A stretch of DNA of 5,178 bases from Eutrophocola sp965661105 (GCA_965661105.1 CBFICR010000133.1:1-5178); one strand, 5' to 3'; positions 1 through 4,917 are shown, counted from the stretch's first letter. A program made the numbers and translations. Notes: generated from the letters alone by a model not told the origin.

Positions 1-59
1 CGGGGAATCGGGGTCACGGTGAAATCCCCCAGTAAAAATTAAATCTATTAAATCTGTAG
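1..59. repeat. 59-bp direct repeat, copy 1
   Basis: This segment is identical over 59 bp to 224-282. It contains a short hairpin (GGGG TCA, loop CGG, TGA AAT CCCC) followed by an AT-rich part with a small internal tandem (TTAAATCTATTAAATCT). It starts at the very first base of the window, so the repeat array probably continues to the left. The identity of the two copies implies recent duplication or gene conversion. Confidence 0.9.
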
Positions 60-70
60 ATTCCATTTTC

Positions 71-100
71 GTAGGTCGGATAAGCGCAGCGCCATCCGAC
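71..100 (+). repeat. REP-like palindrome 1 (GTAG-headed)
   Basis: A GTAG tetranucleotide is followed by a hairpin with outer stem GTCGGAT/ATCCGAC (75-81 with 94-100) and inner stem GCG/CGC around a CAG loop. A GTAG head plus an imperfect hairpin is the hallmark of REP elements mobilised by REP-associated tyrosine transposases (RAYT/TnpA_REP). No RAYT gene is present in this window. It forms an inverted pair with the hairpin at 191-224. Confidence 0.8.
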
Positions 101-109
101 GGATCTCGT

Positions 110-138
110 GATAAAAGATAAAGGAAAAAGGTGGGCGG
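110..138 (+). repeat. Purine heptad array (three units) plus GTGGGCGG
   Basis: Three 7-bp units, GATAAAA, GATAAAG and GAAAAAG (110-130), are followed directly by GTGGGCGG (131-138). The same block occurs on the minus strand at 3941-3976, in front of and including the start of the four-helix-bundle ORF, but there with four heptads. It is probably a remnant or solo end of the same element. No coding sequence follows it here. Confidence 0.7.
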
Positions 139-190
139 GTTTAGCTGCTTTTTCCTGAGTTGGGAGAAGGTCTGGATAGGAGATTTTTCT

Positions 191-224
191 GTCGGATGAC
201 GGCCGGTGGCCTTATCCGACCTAC
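191..224 (-). repeat. REP-like palindrome 2 (inverted)
   Basis: Read on the minus strand it begins GTAG, then GTCGGATAA, a GGCC/GGCC inner stem and ATCCGAC. It is inverted relative to the hairpin at 71-100, so the pair resembles a BIME (bacterial interspersed mosaic element). Its outermost base is shared with the start of the second 59-bp repeat. Confidence 0.8.
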
Positions 225-282
225 GGGGAATCGGGGTCACGGTGAAATCCCCCAGTAAAAATTAAATCTATTAAATCTGTAG
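224..282. repeat. 59-bp direct repeat, copy 2
   Basis: This is identical to 1-59 at a 223-bp period. Its terminal GTAG is also the head of the next REP hairpin (279-308). Copy 1 instead carries an extra 15 bp (60-74) between the repeat and the REP stem. Copy 2 is therefore the more compact junction, and copy 1 may have gained an insertion. Confidence 0.9.
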
Positions 283-308
283 GTCGGATAAGCACAGCGC
301 CATCCGAC
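279..308 (+). repeat. REP-like palindrome 3
   Basis: The GTAG head and GTCGGAT/ATCCGAC stem match the hairpin at 71-100 with one change (GCA for GCG) that weakens the inner stem. It ends 39 bp before the phaR start codon, so it lies in or just upstream of the phaR leader and could act on transcripts entering from the left. Confidence 0.8.
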
Positions 309-335
309 TGATGAAAAAACCGGGTAAATAAAATT

Positions 336-340
336 GGGAA
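336..340 (+). promoter_or_regulatory. phaR ribosome binding site (weak)
   Basis: GGGAA lies 7 nt before the ATG at 348. It is a partial Shine-Dalgarno match, but the spacing is good and it supports this start. No convincing -35/-10 pair could be placed between the last REP hairpin and the gene. Confidence 0.5.
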
Positions 341-347
341 ATAGAAC

Positions 348-848
348 ATGAGCGAAGATATTAAAGACGATATTATTGACGACGACAATCCGGTTGGTGG
401 CGATGAGGATGTCAGGATCATCAAGAAATACCCGAACCGTCGTATCTATGACACGCAGACCAGCAAGTACATCAAGGTGGATGATATCCGCGACATGATC
501 GTGGAAGGCATTCCGTTTATGGTACTGGACAGCAAGACCGGTGAGGATGTGACGCGCAGTGTACTGCTGCAGTTAATCATCGAGCAGGAATCGGAAAACA
601 ACCCCCTGTTCACCACCGAAAACCTGAAGTCCTTTATTCGTTACTACGGCCAGGTCCCCCACCAGGGCTTTGCGGATTTTATGAACCAGAGCCTGTCGTT
701 TTTCCAGAGCCAGCAGGATCAGTTGCGTGATACCTACAGCGACATGATGCAAAACAATCCCATGAAAACGTTCCAGGATATGAACAAAAAGAACATGGAG
801 ATGTGGAAGAAAATGTCGGAAGGGTTTTATAAAAATATGAAGAAATAA
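348..848 (+). CDS. phaR: Polyhydroxyalkanoate synthesis repressor PhaR
   Basis: This 166-aa protein carries the PHB/PHA accumulation regulator DNA-binding domain at about residues 24-87, including the signature KKYPNRRIYDT at 26-36 followed by SKYIKVDDIRDMI. A second PHB_acc-type region follows at about 90-125 (LFTTENLKSFIRYYG, FMNQSLSFF). The C-terminus (125-166) is rich in Met, Lys and amphipathic helix-forming residues (MWKKMSEGFYKNMKK), which suits contact with the granule surface. In characterised bacteria PhaR is cytoplasmic, represses phasin genes and its own gene, and is titrated off DNA by nascent PHA granules. The N-terminal 20 residues are acidic and poorly conserved. Length is within the family range, and the ATG has a usable SD. 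Its likely target here is the phasin gene at 2899-3426, whose promoter holds three TGCNNNGCA sites. I found no such site upstream of phaR itself. Confidence 0.95.
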   Translation: MSEDIKDDIIDDDNPVGGDEDVRIIKKYPNRRIYDTQTSKYIKVDDIRDMIVEGIPFMVLDSKTGEDVTRSVLLQLIIEQESENNPLFTTENLKSFIRYYGQVPHQGFADFMNQSLSFFQSQQDQLRDTYSDMMQNNPMKTFQDMNKKNMEMWKKMSEGFYKNMKK

Positions 849-874
849 TGTAGTACTGTTTCTGAACAGCTATC

Positions 875-896
875 TTGCCCGTTGTTTAACGGGCAA
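875..896. terminator. Hairpin between convergent phaR and ugd
   Basis: A perfect 9-bp stem TTGCCCGTT/AACGGGCAA closes a GTTT loop, 26 bp after the phaR stop and 56 bp after the ugd stop. It probably terminates or protects the 3' ends of both convergent transcripts. Neither strand shows a clean U-tract after the stem, so intrinsic termination would be weak. A smaller 5-bp hairpin (CTGTT/AACAG, 856-869) lies just before it. Confidence 0.6.
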
Positions 897-952
897 ACTC
901 TTCAGCTATTCAGCTCTCTACCTTTTCACCTCTCCGCCTCTTTCACCTCTAT

Positions 953-2287
953 TCAAGACTTTCCGGATTTCCGACCTATACCGATATACGTCATTCCATG
1001 TTCCTTGATAATTGCCGGGTCATACATGTTGCGCCCGTCAAAGATCACTTTTTCCTTTAGCACACTTTCCAGTACATCAAAATCCGGTGCCCTGAAATTA
1101 TGCCATTCAGTACAAATGACCAGTGCGTCGGCTCCCTGCAAGGCCTTTTCCTTAGTCTCCACCAACAGTAAATTCTTTTCGTTGCCATAGACCTTTGAAA
1201 TTTCCCCCATGGCTTCGGGATCATAGGCCTGTACTATGGCCCCTGCCTCCCACAACTGCTCCATCAAGACCAGGCTACTGGCCTCCCTGATATCATCGGT
1301 ATTGGGTTTGAAGGACAGCCCCCACAAGGCAAAGGTTTTGCCTTTAAGGTCGCCCTGAAAATAATCGGAAATATATTCGAAAAGCTTTTCCTTCTGCCTT
1401 GCATTGACTGATTCCACCGCTGTCAATATTTCAGACTTATAGCCGTTGCTATTCGCGGTATGAATAAGCGCCTTCACATCCTTGGGAAAGCAGGAGCCGC
1501 CATAACCACAACCGGGGTAAATAAACTGAAAGCCGATTCTCGGGTCAGAGCCAATGCCCTGGCGAACCTGTTCGATATCCGCGCCAACCTTTTCAGCAAT
1601 ATTGGCCATTTCATTCATAAAACTGATTTTCGTCGCCAGCATGCAGTTCGCCGCGTACTTGGTCATCTCGGCGCTGCGGGTGTCCATAATAATAATCTTG
1701 TCATGGTTTCTGTTAAAAGGCTGATACAGCTCGCGCATTATTTTTTCTGCCCTTTTAGAGTCCGTGCCAATAATAATTCGATCAGGGCGCTGACAATCAC
1801 TCACTGCTGCCCCCTCTTTCAGAAACTCTGGATTGGAGACCACCGCAAAGTCAATGTCGGCTTCACGCTTTTTCAGAATTGAGCCGACTGTTTCCTGCAC
1901 CTTGTCAGCTGTCCCCACCGGTACAGTGGATTTATCGACGATGATTTTTTCGCTACTCATATGCTCGGCAATGCTGGAAGCCACTTCAAGCACATATTGA
2001 AGATCCGCAGAGCCGTCTTCGCCTGGCGGCGTACCTACTGCAATATACTGGACCATCCCGAAATCAACTCCCTGTTGGGTATTGGTAGTAAAGGTCAGTC
2101 GGCCTGCCTTGAAATTTTCAACCACCAGCGCTTCAAGACCTGGCTCATAGATGGGAATAATGCCATTTTTAAGATTGTTGATTTTCTCTTCATCCACATC
2201 GACGCAGCAGATTTCATACCCAACATCGGCAAGTACAGCCGCCTGCACAAGACCAACATACCCGGTACCAAAAATGGTAATTTTCAT
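953..2287 (-). CDS. ugd: UDP-glucose 6-dehydrogenase
   Basis: This 444-aa enzyme oxidises UDP-glucose to UDP-glucuronate with two NAD+, in the cytoplasm. It supplies precursor for exopolysaccharide, capsule or LPS modification. The N-terminal Rossmann fold has GTGYVGL at 7-13. Further family motifs are STVPVGT (120-126), NPEFLKEG (152-159), the AKISFMNE block with Lys220, and the catalytic GGSCFPKD block with nucleophilic Cys266 and Asp270. The C-terminal UDP-binding domain contains WGLSFKPNTDDIREASS (322-338) and a FDGRNMYDP motif (416-424). All expected catalytic residues are present and the length is typical, so the gene looks intact. The ATG has AGGAA 7 nt upstream and a good promoter. 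It appears to be monocistronic, and no polysaccharide genes are visible beside it. The symbol ugd is used by family; tuaD and similar names exist in other lineages. Confidence 0.96.
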   Translation of the reverse strand: MKITIFGTGYVGLVQAAVLADVGYEICCVDVDEEKINNLKNGIIPIYEPGLEALVVENFKAGRLTFTTNTQQGVDFGMVQYIAVGTPPGEDGSADLQYVLEVASSIAEHMSSEKIIVDKSTVPVGTADKVQETVGSILKKREADIDFAVVSNPEFLKEGAAVSDCQRPDRIIIGTDSKRAEKIMRELYQPFNRNHDKIIIMDTRSAEMTKYAANCMLATKISFMNEMANIAEKVGADIEQVRQGIGSDPRIGFQFIYPGCGYGGSCFPKDVKALIHTANSNGYKSEILTAVESVNARQKEKLFEYISDYFQGDLKGKTFALWGLSFKPNTDDIREASSLVLMEQLWEAGAIVQAYDPEAMGEISKVYGNEKNLLLVETKEKALQGADALVICTEWHNFRAPDFDVLESVLKEKVIFDGRNMYDPAIIKEHGMTYIGIGRKSGKS

Positions 2288-2316
2288 TTAACTATTCCTG
2301 AAATACGTCTGCAATT

Positions 2317-2346
2317 TTTATACTTTTTATATGAGTTCTTAGTCAA
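2317..2346 (-). promoter_or_regulatory. Predicted sigma-70 promoter of ugd
   Basis: On the minus strand, TTGACT (-35, 2341-2346) and TATAAA (-10, 2317-2322) are separated by 18 bp; each matches five of six consensus bases. The predicted start near 2310 gives a leader of about 23 nt that contains the AGGAA Shine-Dalgarno at 2295-2299. Confidence 0.65.
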
Positions 2347-2798
2347 GATGATGATATTGCCTATACCAGGCGACCCACTTGCCAATACCAGCAACAGGTA
2401 GCAATAATAATTCCTGTAATACGATTAATTTTTACCCTGATCATATTTCTGCGCCATTCTACAGAAAGCGCTGAAAAAATAATAAGGATCTTCAGGGGGC
2501 AGATGCAAAGATTTGGATTGACGGGCAGACGCAAAAGACAGGAATGACCGTAAAAAGCGATTTAACTACACAGGCACTGAATTAACATCATAAAACACAG
2601 TGTAATAATCAAAGACAGGCGCCAAAAGACAAGGGATACATTTGGGGCCTATTCCAGAAACACTAAATTACAAACTCTTCTCGCGTTACTCGATTCCAAT
2701 ACTAGTTAGGCATTTTCCTCAAGCACCAGGTGAAGGGTCATTAGTTCTCCCCTGTCTTCTGCCGCCTGCCTCTGATTTTAAACTGAGGAATTAAACTT
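2347..2798. other. Gene-free interval between ugd promoter and phasin terminator
   Basis: I see no supported gene on either strand. The stretch contains three imperfect copies of a purine-rich motif around GCAGAYGCAAAAGA (2497-2511, 2523-2542, 2614-2634). It also contains one copy of a 19-bp imperfect repeat (2690-2708) whose partner is near the right end of the window. It could hold ugd upstream regulatory sites or a small RNA, but nothing identifies one. Confidence 0.5.
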
Positions 2799-2843
2799 AA
2801 AAAAAACCCCAGGATCTGAGGGGGGGGATAGATCCTGGGGTTT
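2799..2843 (-). terminator. Rho-independent terminator of the phasin gene
   Basis: A perfect 13-bp stem (AAACCCCAGGATC, 2804-2816, with GATCCTGGGGTTT, 2831-2843) encloses a 14-nt loop. On the minus strand it is followed by eight T residues (A-run at 2799-2806, partly within the stem). It lies 55 bp beyond the phasin stop codon. A second hairpin, CTCCGT/ACGGAG (2845-2862), sits directly before it. A strong terminator fits a highly expressed phasin and insulates ugd. Confidence 0.9.
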
Positions 2844-2898
2844 ACTCCGTGGGGGGACGGAGGTTTAAAACTTACTACTTACAACTTACTAATGCGTC

Positions 2899-3426
2899 TT
2901 AAGCTTTCATTGCTTCGGAAGCAGCAGAGACAGAAGTCTTCACACCGCTTTCGTACATGGAACGCATTTCGTTGAAGAACTTGATACCCATGTCTGAGTA
3001 GGATTTGGCATCGTTCATCATCATGTCAGTGGCTTTCTGAGTCATTGACTGCTGAGTTTCGTAGAAAGAAACCATGTCTTCAGGGCTGCGAACTTTCAGA
3101 CCAGACTGCATGCTGTCCAGACCCAGTTTGGCGTAACCCTGGAAGCTGTCCATCATGGTGTTGTAAGAAGATTCCATTGAACCGGCAACCATCTTGTTGA
3201 ATTCAACTACTGGCTCAAAGCTGGCTTCGAATTTTTTGTATGCTGATGTTTTGTTAGGCATTTTGTAATCTCCCGATTTTTTCGCTTTAACTGTTTTAGT
3301 TTGTACTGCTTTAGTCTGTACTACTTTCTTCGCTTTGGCCTTCGCTTTCGCTTTAGGCTTTGGCGTCGTTTTCGGTTCCGGACTTACTTCAACTGCCAGT
3401 TCCGATTGTGCTGTCGCTTCAGGCAT
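2899..3426 (-). CDS. Phasin family protein with lysine/alanine/proline-rich N-terminal tail
   Basis: The predicted 175-aa protein starts at the ATG at 3424-3426, chosen because a perfect AGGAGG lies 5 nt upstream. The frame stays open for 11 more codons to a TTG that has no SD. Residues 18-50 form a basic low-complexity tail: a run of alternating Lys and Ala after Pro-Lys steps, then three imperfect V-Q-T-K-A pentads. The tail resembles histone H1-like or PhaF/AlgP tails, although those are usually C-terminal. Residues 58-175 form a helical phasin domain (FEPVVEFNKMVAGSMESSYNT, then a Met-rich amphipathic part with SPEDMVSFYETQQSM). Phasins coat PHA granules, controlling their size and number. 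The Lys/Ala tail could bind DNA and help segregate granules, but this is inference. The gene has its own promoter overlapped by PhaR-like sites, plus a strong terminator, so it is probably monocistronic. I do not assign phaP or phaF because several paralogues are usual. Confidence 0.85.
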   Translation of the reverse strand: MPEATAQSELAVEVSPEPKTTPKPKAKAKAKAKKVVQTKAVQTKTVKAKKSGDYKMPNKTSAYKKFEASFEPVVEFNKMVAGSMESSYNTMMDSFQGYAKLGLDSMQSGLKVRSPEDMVSFYETQQSMTQKATDMMMNDAKSYSDMGIKFFNEMRSMYESGVKTSVSAASEAMKA

Positions 3427-3431
3427 TGTTT

Positions 3432-3437
3432 CCTCCT
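3432..3437 (-). promoter_or_regulatory. Strong phasin ribosome binding site that decides the start
   Basis: The minus strand reads AGGAGG, a 5-nt spacer (AAACA), then ATG. This places the start at 3426 rather than at the TTG at 3457-3459, where no SD is visible. Confidence 0.9.
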
Positions 3438-3463
3438 GGTTGTTTGCTCCATCACTCAATTTG

Positions 3464-3518
3464 TGCTGTGCAGCATATCAAGACTTTTTGTGCGACGCAA
3501 CATTTATTTTGCACCGCA
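3464..3518. promoter_or_regulatory. Three TGCNNNGCA sites, candidate PhaR operators
   Basis: TGCTGTGCA (3464-3472), TGCGACGCA (3491-3499) and TGCACCGCA (3510-3518) lie within 55 bp, with centres 27 and 19 bp apart. The first overlaps the predicted -10 and start region, the second overlaps the -35, and the third is just upstream. Sites 2 and 3 share the flanks TT before and ACA after. PhaR proteins are known to bind TGC-rich dyads at phasin promoters, and phaR is in this window, so PhaR is the natural candidate ligand. Confidence 0.75.
3472..3500 (-). promoter_or_regulatory. Predicted phasin promoter
   Basis: On the minus strand, TTGCGT (-35, 3495-3500) is 17 bp from TATGCT (-10, 3472-3477). 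The -10 is preceded by TGA, giving an extended -10 (TGN). The predicted start lies near 3465, leaving a leader of about 40 nt that contains the AGGAGG site. Its overlap with the TGCNNNGCA sites is what would make repression work. Confidence 0.6.
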
Positions 3519-3602
3519 ACAAAAGAATTTCATGATTTCAATAAAATCAATAGCTTAGGTTTTAAAAAAGTTGGACTTAGGGTGTTTTTGGGAGGGTATT
3601 AG

Positions 3603-3630
3603 TCGCAAGTTACAAGTTTCAAGTCGCAAG
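3603..3630 (+). repeat. (TNNCAAG)4 heptad array
   Basis: Four tandem 7-bp units with consensus TNNCAAG; the first and last are identical (TCGCAAG). A single inverted TCGCAAG occurs at the other end of the cassette (3984-3990). The array lies just downstream of the four-helix-bundle ORF stop. Confidence 0.85.
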
Positions 3631-3639
3631 AATGGGGCA

Positions 3640-3948
3640 TTATGGGCTATTTTTTGCTGATGATGCAGGTATTTCGACTGGGTTTACTGAACGCATTAGT
3701 GCATGGAGCATTTTGGAGATTTCTCTGGATTCGTTTAGCCAGGCTTGGCCTTTGGCGTTGTTGATATAGCCAATTTTTATGGCTATATAGGTTTGGGAGC
3801 GCAGTTCGCCGGCGGAGCCTTTGGCGTAGTTAAGGAAGTTTGCCACTTCTTTGGGACTGTTGCGTTCGAAGCCTTCGGCTATGTTGGAGGAGATGGATAA
3901 ACCTGCACGAGTTATCTGGTCCTTGAAACCGAAGTCTGAACCGCCCAC
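3640..3948 (-). CDS. Four-helix-bundle (S23/IVS/Avd-like) protein, N-terminally truncated
   Basis: This 102-aa product begins at a GTG (3946-3948) with AGG 6-7 nt upstream. The family signature is clear: FGFKDQITRAGLSISSNIAEGFERNS at residues 6-31, then EVANFLNYAKGSAGELRSQ (34-52), IAIKIGYI (55-62) and a C-terminal helix (71-88). Family members are usually about 110-125 aa and have an additional first helix before the conserved DQI-RA-SI block. Here that helix is missing, and the upstream in-frame sequence is only the GATAAAG array back to a TAG. The protein may therefore be defective, or may start differently from the family norm. Related proteins are small basic four-helix pentamers; Avd acts with a reverse transcriptase and nucleic acid, whereas the role of the stand-alone IVS-type proteins is unknown. 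No reverse transcriptase is present here. Treating it as an expressed gene is uncertain; it could be a pseudogene. Confidence 0.7.
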   Translation of the reverse strand: MGGSDFGFKDQITRAGLSISSNIAEGFERNSPKEVANFLNYAKGSAGELRSQTYIAIKIGYINNAKGQAWLNESREISKMLHALMRSVNPVEIPASSAKNSP

Positions 3949-3976
3949 CTTTATCCTTTTTCCTTTATCTTTTATC
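3949..3976 (-). repeat. (GATAAAG)4 heptad array
   Basis: Four consecutive 7-bp units lead directly into the GTGGGCGG that begins the four-helix-bundle ORF. The array is purine-only except for one T in three of the units. Its counterpart at 110-130 has three units followed by the same GTGGGCGG. Confidence 0.85.
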
Positions 3977-3990
3977 TTTCCTGCTTGCGA

Positions 3991-4917
3991 CTAGATTTTA
4001 GTCTTGTCGAGCCATTTAATAATCGGATCAATCTGTTCCGGCGCATTCAGCGTCGGCGTGTGGCCGGTGCCTTCGAATTCGATGGCTTCGGCCTGGGGGA
4101 GTTTACGGAGCATGCGCTCTAAAAGATGCTCGGAGAGGAAGTCGGAATCCTTGCCGCGCAGGATCAGCACCGGGCATTTGATCTGCACCCAGTATTTCCA
4201 CAAATTGAAATACATCAGGTACCAGTAACGACGGCCATAGGTATTGGAGATATCCGGATCAAAGGCCAGGCGAAAACCGGTGCCGTCCGGGCGCGAACTG
4301 GTTTTGGCGTAGTGTGCCCAGTCTTCATCGGTCATGGGGTTGAATGGGGCCAGGGTTTTGCGGATATACTTTTCCACTTCGTCCAGATTATTGAAATAGG
4401 GATCCATGTGCAGGTAGCGCCCCAGTCGCGCCATGGCGGTATTGGGTACCTCGGGAGCGATATCGTTAATAATGAGACGCCGCACCGGCGAATTCTTCAT
4501 GGCGGCCAGTACCATGCCCATCATGCCGCCCAGTGAGGTGCCCAGCAGATCAAACTGATCACAACCAATCTTGGCCGCCAGCACGGTGAAATCCATATTG
4601 TATTGCTGAATCTGGTAGTCCTCATGATCCGGCAACCAGTCGCTGTGGCCTCGGCCTACGGTATCGGGGCAGATTATGCGGCGCTTTTTTCGGGTACTGG
4701 CAAGGCGGTGGGCAATGGCATCAAAATCATGGGAGTTGCGGGTCAGGCCATGCAGACAGAACATGGTTTCACTGCTGTCTTCGCTGCCCCAGTCCTGATA
4801 GAAAACATTGTGGTAGCTTTTTGAATTGATACAGCGCACTGAGCCCGTACGAGGGGCTTGCGCATATTTTTCCTGCTCAAACTTTCCGTTAAGAACTACT
4901 GCTTCACTTTTTGCCAT
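3991..4917 (-). CDS. Alpha/beta hydrolase
   Basis: A 308-aa cytoplasmic alpha/beta hydrolase of the large MhpC-like superfamily; no signal peptide or membrane segment is seen. The oxyanion-hole HG motif is at 56-57 (FCLHGLTRN). DTVGRGHSDW is at 85-94. The nucleophile elbow GTSLGG at 126-131 puts the catalytic serine at 128. The acid is probably Asp257 or Asp259 in LRGKDSDFL, and the catalytic histidine is His286 in GTGHTPTL. A helical lid spans about 155-240. The triad is complete and length is typical, so it should be active, but the substrate cannot be read from sequence. It lacks features that would make it a PHA depolymerase, despite the phaR and phasin nearby. No Shine-Dalgarno precedes the ATG. 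The TAG stop lies inside the inverted repeat of the downstream cassette. The closing ...WLDKTKI reads as a natural C-terminus, but the original stop may have been replaced. Confidence 0.9.
   Translation of the reverse strand: MAKSEAVVLNGKFEQEKYAQAPRTGSVRCINSKSYHNVFYQDWGSEDSSETMFCLHGLTRNSHDFDAIAHRLASTRKKRRIICPDTVGRGHSDWLPDHEDYQIQQYNMDFTVLAAKIGCDQFDLLGTSLGGMMGMVLAAMKNSPVRRLIINDIAPEVPNTAMARLGRYLHMDPYFNNLDEVEKYIRKTLAPFNPMTDEDWAHYAKTSSRPDGTGFRLAFDPDISNTYGRRYWYLMYFNLWKYWVQIKCPVLILRGKDSDFLSEHLLERMLRKLPQAEAIEFEGTGHTPTLNAPEQIDPIIKWLDKTKI

Larger units (their letters stand above)
3600..3993. mobile_element. Candidate small repeat-bounded cassette carrying a four-helix-bundle ORF
   Basis: A 394-bp segment is bounded by perfect 10-bp inverted repeats, TAGTCGCAAG (3600-3609) and CTTGCGACTA (3984-3993). 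Just inside the left end are four 7-bp units TCGCAAG, TTACAAG, TTTCAAG and TCGCAAG (3603-3630). Near the right end, read on the minus strand, are four heptads GATAAAA, GATAAAG, GAAAAAG and GATAAAG (3976 down to 3949), directly followed by the ORF start. The ORF fills most of the interior. No transposase is present and no clear target-site duplication is visible. Four-helix-bundle (S23/IVS) genes are known from 23S rRNA intervening sequences, and relatives (Avd) occur in diversity-generating retroelements, so mobility is plausible. The boundaries and the mechanism are inferred. Confidence 0.5.

Noticed and set aside
1..308. CRISPR array
   Set aside because: The repeats are too few, are 223 bp apart with hairpins between them, and lack regular spacers; REP/BIME structure explains them better.
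1460..1882. Long plus-strand open frame opposite ugd
   Set aside because: It lies entirely antisense to a gene with full family conservation, and its translation shows no recognisable domain; it is a shadow frame. The same applies to frames at 882-1190 and 1961-2401.
3427..3459. An 11-codon N-terminal extension of the phasin from a TTG start
   Set aside because: There is no Shine-Dalgarno before the TTG. The AGGAGG lies inside this extension, ideally placed for the ATG at 3424-3426, and the extension would also overlap the predicted transcription start region.
3301..3602. Overlapping plus-strand frames across the phasin start and promoter
   Set aside because: Their Phe/Arg- or Ala-rich translations are antisense products of the Lys/Ala repeat, and they run through the promoter and operators.
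4126..4536. Plus-strand open frames opposite the alpha/beta hydrolase
   Set aside because: They are antisense to a gene with an intact catalytic triad and have no family features; they are shadows.
3991..4917. Intracellular PHA depolymerase (PhaZ) identity for the hydrolase
   Set aside because: Proximity to phaR and a phasin is suggestive, but the sequence shows only a generic alpha/beta hydrolase with a GTSLGG elbow and no feature that singles out a depolymerase.
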